Assembly: GCF_004346035.1 (NCBI RefSeq)
Contig: NZ_SLZN01000009.1
Coordinates: forward strand, 1 to 64,000
Direction of reading: 5' to 3'
Source: Acidomonas methanolica
GTDB taxonomy: Bacteria; Pseudomonadota; Alphaproteobacteria; Acetobacterales; Acetobacteraceae
Length of the DNA stretch: 64,000 bases
In this document: in pieces, positions 34,905 through 43,640 of the stretch
Layout: every line of letters begins with the position of its first letter
Numbering within the stretch: the first letter of the stretch is position 1
Position numbers and translations under genes: made by a program
Notes under the pieces: model-generated
The model's database searches: none
Told to the model about the DNA's origin: nothing
What the model saw: only the letters and a program-made list of their open reading frames with translations

Positions 34905-35978
34905 ATGCCGAGTTTGTTCGATCCGATCCGTGTCGGCAGCATTGAAGCGCGGAATCGCGTGTTCATGGCCCCGCTGACGCGGGCGCGCGCCACGCGGGAG
35001 CATGTGCCGACCCCGATCATGGCCGAATATTATGGCCAACGCGCTGGCGCCGGCCTCATCATCAGCGAAGCGACGGGCATCAGTCGAGAAGGGTTGGGCT
35101 GGCCGTTCGCGCCGGGGATCTGGAGCGATGAACAGGTCGAAGCGTGGAAGCCGGTGACGGATGCTGTCCATGCGAGGGGTGGAAAGATCGTCTGCCAACT
35201 CTGGCATATGGGGCGGATGGTGCATTCCAGTGTGACCGGGCAGCAACCCGTCGCGCCCTCGGCCATCGCCGCGCCGGGGCAGGCGCATACCTATGAGGGC
35301 AAGAAAGACTATGAAGTGCCGCGCCCGCTGGAGATCAGCGAGATTCCGCGCCTTCTCGACACGTATGAGCGGGCGGCGCGCAATGCCGTGGCAGCGGGCT
35401 TCGACGGCGTGCAGATTCATGCCGCCAATGGTTATCTGATCGACGAATTCCTGCGTGACAGCGCCAATCATCGTGACGACGCCTATGGCGGCGCGCCCCA
35501 GAACCGCGTGCGGCTGCTGCGTGAGGTTACTGAACGTGTGGCGGGAACCATCGGCGCGGAACGGACGGCTGTGCGGCTTTCTCCGAATGGCAACTCACAG
35601 GGGGCGATCGACAGCGATCCGCTGACGGTGTTCCTGCCCGCGGCGAAAATCCTCGACGTTTTGAAGATCGCCTTTCTCGAATTGCGGGAGCTGGGGGCGG
35701 ACGGGACGTTCGGCAAGACCGACCAGCCGAAATTGTCCCCGTACATTCGCGAGGTCTTCACCGGGCCGCTGGTGCTGAACCAGGATTACTCGCCTGAAGA
35801 TGCCGCGTGGGCGCTGGAAAGCGGGGCGGCGGACGCCATTGCTTTCGGGCGGAAATTTATCAGCAATCCGGATTTGGTACACCGGCTGCGCGGGCGGCTC
35901 GCTCTTGCGCCGGACGATATGAAGACCTGGTACAGCCAGGAGCCGGAGGGTTACGTGGATTATCCGGCGGCGAGATAA
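34905..35978 (+). CDS. Old Yellow Enzyme family alkene reductase
   Basis: An FMN enzyme that reduces activated C=C bonds, such as those in quinones, enones and N-ethylmaleimide, with NAD(P)H. The 357-residue TIM barrel shows MPSLFDPIRVGSIEARNRVFMAPLTRARA, GICQLWHMGRM-type strand (KIVCQLWHMGRM), FDGVQIHAANGYLIDEFLRD, and GGAPQNRVRLLREV, the classic OYE stretches, with AIAFGRKFISNPDLVHRL at the C-terminus. AGAGGA precedes the ATG at 34905 by 8 bases; an in-frame ATG at 34848 is rejected since it lies within the operator candidate. Probably induced by electrophiles through the divergent ArsR regulator. Confidence 0.92.
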   Translation: MPSLFDPIRVGSIEARNRVFMAPLTRARATREHVPTPIMAEYYGQRAGAGLIISEATGISREGLGWPFAPGIWSDEQVEAWKPVTDAVHARGGKIVCQLWHMGRMVHSSVTGQQPVAPSAIAAPGQAHTYEGKKDYEVPRPLEISEIPRLLDTYERAARNAVAAGFDGVQIHAANGYLIDEFLRDSANHRDDAYGGAPQNRVRLLREVTERVAGTIGAERTAVRLSPNGNSQGAIDSDPLTVFLPAAKILDVLKIAFLELRELGADGTFGKTDQPKLSPYIREVFTGPLVLNQDYSPEDAAWALESGAADAIAFGRKFISNPDLVHRLRGRLALAPDDMKTWYSQEPEGYVDYPAAR

Positions 35979-36149
35979 AACAGGGTATGCCGCACATCGT
36001 TTCCCCTCAGTGAGATATGATCTTACGTTTTCCGGGAGTGGATTTGTGGTCGCTCTCGGTAAAGCGTTACATTGAGACTGAAGAAAAATAGTGATGTTGC
36101 GTGCCGGACTTACGGCTTTCCAGAAGGGCCGATCAGAGTAGACGGAAAC

Positions 36150-36563
36150 TCACGTCAAAACTGCCATGGTGACACGCTTTTCCGTTCGTCCGTCATGTTC
36201 GGCCCTCCTTGACGGTGCTGGTGATGTGGGCGAAAGCCCGTCGATCATCTCGGCATTGATGTCGATCAGCGGTTTGAGCGACGAGTTCGTATTCATGGCT
36301 TGGTTACTCTGAACGAGAACCCATGTGCCGAGTTTGATGACGTCGTTGCGCAGAGTTTCCGGCAAGGGATTGTCCCGGTTCCCGGCTGCACGGAGCAACA
36401 GAGACCACAGCCTGTAGTTCAAGGCGAGGGCCTGACGCCGCGAGGTTCCGCTCGAAGCGCCTTCCAGTTGTTCATTGATTCGGCGGAAAGCGAATAATTC
36501 AGTCTCACGAGGCGAAAGCCCTGAGCCGTCTTGGTTCTGGTAGTATGACGCACCATAAAACAT
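36150..36563 (-). CDS. flaF: FlaF, flagellin secretion/assembly regulator
   Basis: FlaF is an alphaproteobacterial helper of flagellin; in Caulobacter it helps flagellin secretion. The 137-residue product begins MFYGASYYQNQ and contains SPRETELFAFRRINEQLEGA and ALNYRLWSLLLRAAG and then LPETLRNDVIKLGTWV, which match FlaF. AGGAGAT lies just before the ATG. The C-terminal 25 residues are basic and extra. It follows the flagellin gene on the same strand with a 140-bp gap holding a palindromic repeat. No flbT is beside it. Confidence 0.88.
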   Translation of the reverse strand: MFYGASYYQNQDGSGLSPRETELFAFRRINEQLEGASSGTSRRQALALNYRLWSLLLRAAGNRDNPLPETLRNDVIKLGTWVLVQSNQAMNTNSSLKPLIDINAEMIDGLSPTSPAPSRRAEHDGRTEKRVTMAVLT

Positions 36564-36632
36564 CAGTTTATCTCCTGTTTGACAGTTTCAATTTCAGTCC
36601 AGTTTCACGGCGCGTCATTGGAGTCTTTGTTT

Positions 36633-36679
36633 GAGAGGTTGCTTCAGGCGTGTTCAACCTGAAGCGAGTAGACCCCTCG
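36633..36679. repeat. Dispersed palindrome, copy 3 (diverged)
   Basis: GAGGTTGCTTCAGG (36635-36648) and CCTGAAGCGA (36658-36667) pair over nine bases, and the right side continues GTAGACCCC. It matches the arm CTGAAGCGATCAGACCCTGA of the 41-bp palindrome at 5484-5524 with a few changes. It lies in the gap between flagellin and flaF. Confidence 0.6.
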
Positions 36680-36703
36680 ATGAGATATTTTGCTTGACGA
36701 AGT

Positions 36704-38242
36704 TTAGCCCCGGAAAAGACTGAGGATTGAAGAGGACTGCGAGTTCGCGATCGAAAGGGATTGAATCGCGAGTTGCTGTTTGGTCTGCAAGGCCGTCAAC
36801 TTCGCGCTTTCCGCCGCCAGATCGGCATCCGTCAGCGCACCCACGCCGCTCGTGAGAGCGTTGGAAAGGCTGCTGGTGGCGCCGCTCAGAACGGAGAGCT
36901 GGTTGGCTGAGGAACCCAACGTGCTGGCGATGGTATTCATCTTGGAGATGGCCGCCTGCACGGCCAGCAACGCGACATTCGCGCCGGTCGCCTCGCTTGC
37001 CGTCCCGGCATAGGTGGTGCCAGTGGACGTCGCCGCCGTGAAGACGCCCGCCGTATTTGAAGCGTCGAGATTATTCCCGGCAATCGTCAACGCGCCGGCG
37101 GCCGACTGGCTCACGCCGAAACCCGCACTCTGCATGGCCGTGATCATGTTGGTCGCGGCGTCACTGCCGGCCGCGCCGGTGCCCACGTTCACGAGGGTGA
37201 GGCTCGTCTCTTTCGTCGCATTCCCGTTCGCATCCGTTGCGGTGACGACGGAATAGTTGAAATTGCCGTTATCATCTTTCGAGACGGTGATCTTCGCGCC
37301 GTTGGTCGCATGATACATCAGGTCGCCATTGGCGCTGACGGTCGCGGCTCCGACGCCGGTCAGGCTGCCATCCGCGTTGACGGTCAGGGTGGTCGCCCCC
37401 GTAAGGGTGGCCAACTGGCTGGCAAGGACCTGCGTGCCGCCCGTCCCCGAGCCGCCGCTCGTTTCAGACGTCAGGGCAGCCGTGCCGGCCGAGGTGTAAT
37501 TCGTGGCGATGAAGACCGATTCGATCGCGGGATTCGAGGCCGATGCGCTGGCTGCCGACGTCCACGCCGTGTTGTTGAGCGTGATGGAGGCGCCGTCTCC
37601 GGCTCCGACGGTTGTCGAGCCTTCCGTCAGGGCGTCCTGGAAGCTTATGGCGCTTGCCGAACCGGAGGTGGGGGTCGCGGAAAACGAAAGCTGAAGTCCC
37701 GCCTGATTGACGTTGAGGCCCGACAAGCCGAGACCGGCGGCCGTCGCGTTGAAGCCGGATTGGGTGAAGAGCGTGCCATTGACGTCCTGAGCGGCGGAAA
37801 CCGACGTATAGGAGACGCCAGCCCCCAATGTGCCGCCGACCAGATTGACGCCCTGGAAAGTGGCGCCCGAGGCGATCGCGTTGATCTGTGTCGCGGCTTG
37901 CGTGAGCGCCGCGTTCATCGTGCTTGCGTTATAGCCTGTGGTTTCGGCGCTGGTTACGGTTTCCGACAGCGAGGAGAGGATGCCGCTGATGGAGGTCATC
38001 GCCTGCGAAGCCGTGGCGACGACCTGGGAGGCGAAGTTCAGGCCGGACTGGACGCCGGACAGCGCGCCGATCTGCGAGTTCATCGTCTGGGCGATGGCGT
38101 ACACCGCCGGATTGTCGGAGGCGCTGGATACGTCCTTGCCGGTAGAGACGCGGCTTTCGGTCTGGTTGAGAGCCGCGGTCGTCTGATCGAGGCTCTGGAG
38201 GGCCGCCATGGCGGCGTTGTTGGTGTTGATCGAGAGTGACAT
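36704..38242 (-). CDS. Flagellin
   Basis: The 512-residue filament protein has the conserved D0/D1 ends: N-terminus MSLSINTNNAAMAALQSLDQ with NQTESRVSTGKDVSSASDNPA, and C-terminus ending ALQTKQQLAIQSLSIANSQS and SSILSLFRG. The middle (about 140-430) is a variable, Thr/Ser/Ala/Gly-rich surface domain. GGAG precedes the ATG. It is preceded by a TPR-glycosyltransferase gene (83-bp gap) and followed by flaF. The many Ser/Thr residues make it a likely O-glycosylation substrate. No sigma-28 or sigma-54 promoter was recognised with confidence. Confidence 0.94.
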   Translation of the reverse strand: MSLSINTNNAAMAALQSLDQTTAALNQTESRVSTGKDVSSASDNPAVYAIAQTMNSQIGALSGVQSGLNFASQVVATASQAMTSISGILSSLSETVTSAETTGYNASTMNAALTQAATQINAIASGATFQGVNLVGGTLGAGVSYTSVSAAQDVNGTLFTQSGFNATAAGLGLSGLNVNQAGLQLSFSATPTSGSASAISFQDALTEGSTTVGAGDGASITLNNTAWTSAASASASNPAIESVFIATNYTSAGTAALTSETSGGSGTGGTQVLASQLATLTGATTLTVNADGSLTGVGAATVSANGDLMYHATNGAKITVSKDDNGNFNYSVVTATDANGNATKETSLTLVNVGTGAAGSDAATNMITAMQSAGFGVSQSAAGALTIAGNNLDASNTAGVFTAATSTGTTYAGTASEATGANVALLAVQAAISKMNTIASTLGSSANQLSVLSGATSSLSNALTSGVGALTDADLAAESAKLTALQTKQQLAIQSLSIANSQSSSILSLFRG

Positions 38243-38325
38243 TGGATTTTTCTCCGGTTTCGCGAATTTTTTCGCAGCGCCAGATCACCACGGGAGTGGT
38301 TAACAGATTCTCAAGACGACAAAAT

Positions 38326-40059
38326 TTATTTTGCCGCCATTTCCATGCGGTCGAACCGCATGCACCGATACGTGTTCGACCAGCGGAAAAGCCGGGCGCG
38401 AAGCTGTTCCGCGACATCGTTCCAGTCTCCCGGAGAGGTCTGCCGGAAAATATGCATCGTGGGGTACCAGGGGGTGTCGGACCGTTTTTCCAGCCAGCGC
38501 CAGCACCCGTCGGACCGTGAGATCATCCACACGGGCAGGCCCAACCCTCCTGCCAGATGGACGATGGATGTATCCACGGCGATGAGCAGGTCGATGCCGA
38601 AGAGCCGCGCCGCCGTGTCGGCGAAATCGCCAATGCCGTCCGTCACATCGACGACTGGCAGGCCGGATGTCCCGATCTGTTGTTTCGCATCGCCCAGTTG
38701 AAAGCTGCAGAACCGGAGTCCCTCCACGGAGAAGAGCGGGCGGAGGGACTCCAGCGGCATGGAGCGACGGCGATCGACGAGGTGGGCGCGTGGTTGGTGC
38801 TTGCGGGCTTCTCCCGCCCAGACGAGGCCCACGACGAGATCCGGCGTCTGGCTCTCTTGTGTCATATGCCGCCTGACTGCACCGCCCTGACGCTCGATTT
38901 CCTTTTCCCCGACGAACAGATAGGGGGCTGACGGGATGGTGTCGGGGGTCAGGCCGAGGCGATAGGGCAGGCTCGCCATCGGCAGATGGTAATCCAGGCG
39001 CAAGTCGGGCGGCAGTATGGTCATGACGCGCGCCACGCCTCGCACGCTTTCGAAAAGCCGCACGAGCGGGAAGCCGACCTGTACCGTTACGCGAGCGCCG
39101 CGCCGGTTCAACTCCTCCGCAAAACGGATGAACTGGAGCGAATCGCCAAATCCCTGCTCGCCATGCAGCAGAATGGATTTTCCGTGCAGATCCTCGCCTT
39201 GCCAGAGCGGCGCCGACAGGTCGGTCCGCATCACCTGGCAATCCTGCCAGCGATATTCGTAGTCTTTCCAGCCTTCCGCGAAATTCCCCGCTTTCAACAG
39301 GGCGGTCGATCGCGAGAAGCGCGTCCGTGGTTCGGTGGGCAGGATGTCCAGCGCGCGGTCGAACGCCGCGACGGCGTCCTCGCTGCGATCGAGGTTGAGC
39401 AGGGCATGGCCGAGATTATGATAGGCCACGCGACTTGCCGGCGAAAGCAGCGTCGCCGTCTCCGCCTCCAGCCGCGCATCCTCGAAACGGCCGCATCCGG
39501 CAAGGGCGGAACTGTAATCGGTATGATAATTCGCGTTGGTCATGTCGGCCGAGCAGGCGTCGCGCAGATGGATGCAGGCTTGCTCGGGTTCCCCCAGAAT
39601 GACCAGACAGCAGCCGAGGCGATGCAGAATGACGCCGTCCGCCGGATTGAGCGCGCGCGCATGCTCGTAATAGGCTCTGGCGCGCTCATGCAGCCCGTCG
39701 CTCTCGAAAGAATTCGCCAGAAGAAAATAGGCCATGGCGGAATGGGGAACGGCCGACGCCGCGAGATCGCGTTGCCGGTGGGCTTCGGGGTGGCGTTTGA
39801 GGCGGCGCAAGCAGATCGCGAGCAGGATGCGGTGCACGAACTGGCCGCCGAGACGGACGCAGCGGTTCAGGGGCGCCAAGGCGCACGCAACGCGTCCCAG
39901 ATTCATTTCACATTCGCCGAGCAACGCCAGGGCGGTGAGGTGGTCCGGCTCGCGCGCCAGCACGGACAGCGCCGCGCGCCGCGCGCCGGGCCAGTCCTGA
40001 CGCTTCATCGCGTCCATGAGCGTCTCGGGGGCAGGGGAGGAAGACGGGACGGTGGCCAT
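38326..40059 (-). CDS. TPR-glycosyltransferase, likely flagellin glycosyltransferase
   Basis: A 577-residue protein. The N-terminal 270 residues are TPR repeats (for example AVAAFDRALDILPTEPRTRF); the C-terminal 300 residues are a GT-B-type glycosyltransferase with LLHGEQGFGDSLQFIRFAEE, VVGLVWAGEARKH, and VDTSIVHLAGGLGLPVWMI then the WYPTMHIFRQ loop. This TPR plus glycosyltransferase layout beside flagellin matches FlmG of Caulobacter, which glycosylates flagellin after binding it through TPRs. AAGGAG lies ahead of the ATG. The donor sugar is unknown and no pseudaminic or legionaminic acid genes are in the window. Confidence 0.7.
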   Translation of the reverse strand: MATVPSSSPAPETLMDAMKRQDWPGARRAALSVLAREPDHLTALALLGECEMNLGRVACALAPLNRCVRLGGQFVHRILLAICLRRLKRHPEAHRQRDLAASAVPHSAMAYFLLANSFESDGLHERARAYYEHARALNPADGVILHRLGCCLVILGEPEQACIHLRDACSADMTNANYHTDYSSALAGCGRFEDARLEAETATLLSPASRVAYHNLGHALLNLDRSEDAVAAFDRALDILPTEPRTRFSRSTALLKAGNFAEGWKDYEYRWQDCQVMRTDLSAPLWQGEDLHGKSILLHGEQGFGDSLQFIRFAEELNRRGARVTVQVGFPLVRLFESVRGVARVMTILPPDLRLDYHLPMASLPYRLGLTPDTIPSAPYLFVGEKEIERQGGAVRRHMTQESQTPDLVVGLVWAGEARKHQPRAHLVDRRRSMPLESLRPLFSVEGLRFCSFQLGDAKQQIGTSGLPVVDVTDGIGDFADTAARLFGIDLLIAVDTSIVHLAGGLGLPVWMISRSDGCWRWLEKRSDTPWYPTMHIFRQTSPGDWNDVAEQLRARLFRWSNTYRCMRFDRMEMAAK

Positions 40060-40105
40060 GGCGAAACTCCTTTCGCTTATGGCTATCGCCGCAATCCTTA
40101 ATTTT

Positions 40106-41785
40106 TCATTTCCGTGGCGCGGATTTTTGGTCGTTCGGGGGAGGCTCGGCCAGAAGAGGTTCGGCGAGCGTCGGATAGAGCTTGATCAATCCCAGCAACG
40201 TGCCGTTGGTCCAGCCGAAGCCGATCTGCATGGGATATTCGCCGCCTCCCGGGCCGCCGACCGGGCTGACATCCGGCGAGACGACATCGTATTTCTCCAG
40301 AAACACCCCGGATGTCCGCCACGTCCCGACGACGCGGCGCATCCATCGCTCGGCGATCATCCGCGCCAGATCGTCCTTGCCGTATCGGACCAGTCCGCGC
40401 ACGGCCATCCATTCCAGCGGCGCCCAGCCATTGGGCGAATCCCATTGCTGGCCCGTGTGCTGCGTCGTGGCGACGATTCCGCCGGGGGCGCTCAATCGGG
40501 CGCGCGAGGTCCGCTCCAGGCGATCGGCCTGCTCCTGGCTGGCCAGGTGAAGGAAGAGCGGCATGAACGTCGCCGCCGAGAGCACGCCGGTGGTTGCGCC
40601 TTTCGTCCAGTCATAATCGCTCCAAGCGCCGAGCCGGGGATCGAACATGAGGCGGTCGATGGCGGCGAGCCGCGTCCGGGCGCGCGCCGTCCATGCCGCC
40701 GATTCCGCTCCGTCGGTGGCGCGGGAGATCGTTTGTTCGAGATGTGCGAGCAGGGCGTTGAGATCGATGGGCAGAAGGTCGGTCGTGTGGATCGTGACGA
40801 GGCTGTGCCCGTCCGCGAGCCAGCGGCTGCTGAAGTCCCAGCCCGATTCCGCCGCCGCCCGGAGATCGCGATAGACCTCGCCGGGAGGGCGGCCCGATCG
40901 CGCGGCGGTGGCGATGTCCTCGGGGTAGCTCTCGTCGCGCGGCGTGTCGAGATCGTCCCAGTAGCGGTTCAGCACGGTGCCGTCGGCGAGGCGCACCACA
41001 TGGCGATGCGCCTGGCCGGGCGCGAGGCGCTCCGCCCCTTCCATCCAGTAGGCATATTCGCGCTTCATTTCGGGCAGGAAACGGCGAAGGGTCTGCGGTC
41101 CCTCATGCCTGGCCAGCAATTCGACCATCAGTGCGAAAAAGGGTGGCTGCGAGCGGCTGAGATAATAGGTGCGCGTCCCGTTCGGAACGTGTCCGTAACG
41201 GTCGATCAGCGACGCCATGTCCCGCACCATGTCCTCGACGAGATCCATATGGCCGCTCTCGGCCAGGCCGATCATGGTGAAGTAGGAATCCCAATAATAA
41301 AGTTCCGTAAACCGGCCGCCGGGGACCACATAGGGGTAGGGCAGCGGCAGAAGGGAGGAATAGGGGACGGGTTTGTCGGGGCCGCGCGTCAGGACGCGCC
41401 ACATGCCGTCGATATAGTCCGGAACCGTTTCGTTCCGCGAGACACGATAGATGACGCCCGCCGGGGGGTGGAAGGTGAAGTGCCGGCGCACGAAATCGGC
41501 GAGGACGAAGCCGGGCCGGGCCTTTTCCGCGCGCCAGAGGCGGAGGAGCGCCTCGGGCGCGCGGTCGGGCGTCGCGTCCGCCACGGATTTGAAATCGGGA
41601 AAGAGATGCGCGTCACCGATCGCCGCGAACAGCCCGTCCAGCGCGATGGAGGGAGGGCGGAGATCCTGCGGCGCGACCATCTGGCGCGCCATGGCCGGCG
41701 GCGTGAACGGGACCGGCGGCCGGGCGGCGGCGGGACTCGCCGTCAGGACTGCGGCGATCAGAAGCGCCCCTGTCTCTCTCCTCAT
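40106..41785 (-). CDS. treA: Periplasmic trehalase (GH37)
   Basis: Hydrolyses alpha,alpha-trehalose to two glucoses in the periplasm. The 559-residue protein begins with a Sec signal (MRRETGALLIAAVLTASPAAA) and has both GH37 signatures: PGGRFTELYYWDSYFTMIG (first) and QWDSPNGWAPLEWMAV (second). DGLFAAIGDAHLFPDFKSVADATP is the usual N-terminal region. AAGGAA lies before the ATG. A 46-bp gap separates it from the TPR-glycosyltransferase gene downstream, so read-through is possible. It diverges from tldD. Confidence 0.93.
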   Translation of the reverse strand: MRRETGALLIAAVLTASPAAARPPVPFTPPAMARQMVAPQDLRPPSIALDGLFAAIGDAHLFPDFKSVADATPDRAPEALLRLWRAEKARPGFVLADFVRRHFTFHPPAGVIYRVSRNETVPDYIDGMWRVLTRGPDKPVPYSSLLPLPYPYVVPGGRFTELYYWDSYFTMIGLAESGHMDLVEDMVRDMASLIDRYGHVPNGTRTYYLSRSQPPFFALMVELLARHEGPQTLRRFLPEMKREYAYWMEGAERLAPGQAHRHVVRLADGTVLNRYWDDLDTPRDESYPEDIATAARSGRPPGEVYRDLRAAAESGWDFSSRWLADGHSLVTIHTTDLLPIDLNALLAHLEQTISRATDGAESAAWTARARTRLAAIDRLMFDPRLGAWSDYDWTKGATTGVLSAATFMPLFLHLASQEQADRLERTSRARLSAPGGIVATTQHTGQQWDSPNGWAPLEWMAVRGLVRYGKDDLARMIAERWMRRVVGTWRTSGVFLEKYDVVSPDVSPVGGPGGGEYPMQIGFGWTNGTLLGLIKLYPTLAEPLLAEPPPNDQKSAPRK

Positions 41786-41842
41786 CTCTGTTCCTTTTCC
41801 GCCGTCGCTTGGTCGCCCCCGTCCGCCGCCTGTGGCGGAAGC

Positions 41843-41881
41843 GCGAGAGGCCGAGAGACGTTTCGCGCAACGGCCTCTCGC
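41843..41881. promoter_or_regulatory. 11-bp inverted repeat in the treA-tldD divergent gap
   Basis: GCGAGAGGCCG (41843-41853) and CGGCCTCTCGC (41871-41881) are perfect inverse complements over 17 bases, in the 157-bp gap between the divergent starts. It could be an operator or a leader hairpin. Confidence 0.4.
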
Positions 41882-41942
41882 AATCGCGCGGGGAAAGCGC
41901 CATGTTGGACGAAGTCCCGTTCAGGAAAAGTGTTCCCGCCCC

Positions 41943-43412
41943 ATGAGTTCCCGTTTCGCCGCCGATCGCGCCCCCCTTTCCGCCCTTGCCGCCACCGAGA
42001 CGGTGTTCTTCAGTGGCGCGCAGGCCCGGCTGACGCGGGACGAGGCGGCGACTCTGGTGCGGGAGTCGCTGGAGGGGACGGATGACGGCGAATTGTTTCT
42101 GGAATATCGGGAAAGCGAATCGCTGACCCTAGATGAAGGGGTGATCCGGTCCGCCAATTTCGACACGAGTTCGGGCTTTGGACTTCGCGCCGTTCTGGGA
42201 ACGGAGACAGGATTCGCGCATTCGGATGACATCAGCCGTCCGGCGCTCAGGCGGGCGGGCGATGCGGTCGGTCAGGTCCGGCAGGGGCGTTCGGGCACGC
42301 TTGCCGCGCCGCCCGCGGCCACCAACCGCCGCCTCTACGCCGAGAACGATCCGCGCGAGGGAACCGACTTCGCCCGCCGCGCCGCGCTGCTTTCGGAGAT
42401 CGACGCCTATGCCCGCGCGCTCGATCCCCGGATCGTGCAGGTCAGCGCCTCGCTGTCCTCCGAATGGCAGGCGGTGCGCATCCTGCGGCGCGAAGGTGAG
42501 GACGTGGCGGATCTGCGTCCTCTGGTGCGGCTGAACATCTCGGTGGTGGTCGAGCAGGACGGGCGGCGCGAGAGCGGCGGACGGGGATTGGGCGGCCGCT
42601 ACGACGTGCGGCGTCTGATGGAGGCCGAGACATGGAAGGCGGCGGCGGACGAGGCGTTGCGCCGGGCGCTGGTCTCGCTGGACGCGGCGCCCGCGCCGGC
42701 GGGCGAGATGGACGTGGTGCTCGGGCCGGGCTGGCCGGGAATTCTGCTGCATGAGGCGGTCGGGCACGGGCTCGAAGGCGATTTCAACCGCAAGGGCACG
42801 TCCTGCTTCGCCGAGATGCTCGGTCAGCGTGTCGCCGCGCCCGGCGTAACGGTGATCGATGACGGCACCCTTCCCGAGGCGCGCGGCTCGCTGACCATCG
42901 ACGACGAGGGCACGCCGAGCGGGCGCACCGTGATGATCGAGGACGGCATCTTGCGCGGTTTCATCCAGGACCGGCTGAATGCCCGGCTCACCGGCGTCGC
43001 CCCGACCGGGAACGGCCGTCGTCAGTCCTATGCCCATGCCCCGATGCCGCGCATGACCAACACCCTGATGCTGGGCGGCGATGTCACGACGGAGGAGATG
43101 ATCCGCTCGACGCGGCGCGGGATTTACGCCGTGGATTTCGGCGGCGGACAGGTGGACATCACCTCGGGCAAGTTCGTCTTCGCCATGTCCGAGGCCTATC
43201 TGATCGAGGACGGGAAGGTGACGCGCCCGGTGAAGGGGGCGACGCTGATCGGCTCCGGTGCGGAGGCGATGCGGCGGATTTCCATGATCGGCGCGGATAT
43301 GGAACTCGATCCCGGGATCGGCACGTGCGGCAAGGCGGGGCAGGGCGTGCCGGTCGGCGTCGGTCAGCCGACGCTGAAGCTCTCCGGCCTTACCGTGGGC
43401 GGGACGGGCTGA
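41943..43412 (+). CDS. tldD: TldD metalloprotease subunit
   Basis: TldD is the zinc-protease half of the TldD/TldE complex, which trims unfolded or modified peptides. The 489-residue protein has the HEAVGHGLEGDFN motif (zinc ligands and catalytic Glu) and the family stretches SGFGLRAVLGTETGFAHSDD, SLDAAPAPAGEMDVVLGPGW, NTLMLGGDVTTEEMI and GTCGKAGQGVPVGVGQPTL. No tldE/pmbA is adjacent, as is usual. The ATG at 41943 fits the family start; longer in-frame sequence upstream is antisense to treA and is rejected. Confidence 0.94.
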   Translation: MSSRFAADRAPLSALAATETVFFSGAQARLTRDEAATLVRESLEGTDDGELFLEYRESESLTLDEGVIRSANFDTSSGFGLRAVLGTETGFAHSDDISRPALRRAGDAVGQVRQGRSGTLAAPPAATNRRLYAENDPREGTDFARRAALLSEIDAYARALDPRIVQVSASLSSEWQAVRILRREGEDVADLRPLVRLNISVVVEQDGRRESGGRGLGGRYDVRRLMEAETWKAAADEALRRALVSLDAAPAPAGEMDVVLGPGWPGILLHEAVGHGLEGDFNRKGTSCFAEMLGQRVAAPGVTVIDDGTLPEARGSLTIDDEGTPSGRTVMIEDGILRGFIQDRLNARLTGVAPTGNGRRQSYAHAPMPRMTNTLMLGGDVTTEEMIRSTRRGIYAVDFGGGQVDITSGKFVFAMSEAYLIEDGKVTRPVKGATLIGSGAEAMRRISMIGADMELDPGIGTCGKAGQGVPVGVGQPTLKLSGLTVGGTG

Positions 43413-43413
43413 G

Positions 43414-43635
43414 ATGAGCCACAACTACGCCAAGCCCGCTTCCCCCGAGGCGCGACTCGCCCGGTTGATCGCGCGGATTCCGGACGGGTGGGGCGTGCAG
43501 ATCGAACGGCCGCCGGGCGGCGGCTGGAGCGTGGGCCTCGAACACCCGGAGGAGGGCGTGACATGGGGAACGCCTCAGCCGACGCTTCAGGCGGCTTTGG
43601 AAGACGTATGGCGGCTCGTGGGGCCTCCTGCCTGA
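43414..43635 (+). CDS. Conserved-looking hypothetical protein, 73 aa
   Basis: A short protein starting 2 bases after the tldD stop, so probably in the same transcript. It reads as a genuine small domain: a helix (SPEARLARLIARIP), then three strands (GWGVQIERPPGGGWSVGLEH, GVTWGTPQP) and a last helix (TLQAALEDVWRLVG). It has no signal peptide and no motif I recognise. Function unknown; position suggests a link with tldD or the cyclase that follows by 5 bases. Confidence 0.65.
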   Translation: MSHNYAKPASPEARLARLIARIPDGWGVQIERPPGGGWSVGLEHPEEGVTWGTPQPTLQAALEDVWRLVGPPA

Positions 43636-43640
43636 CCGTG

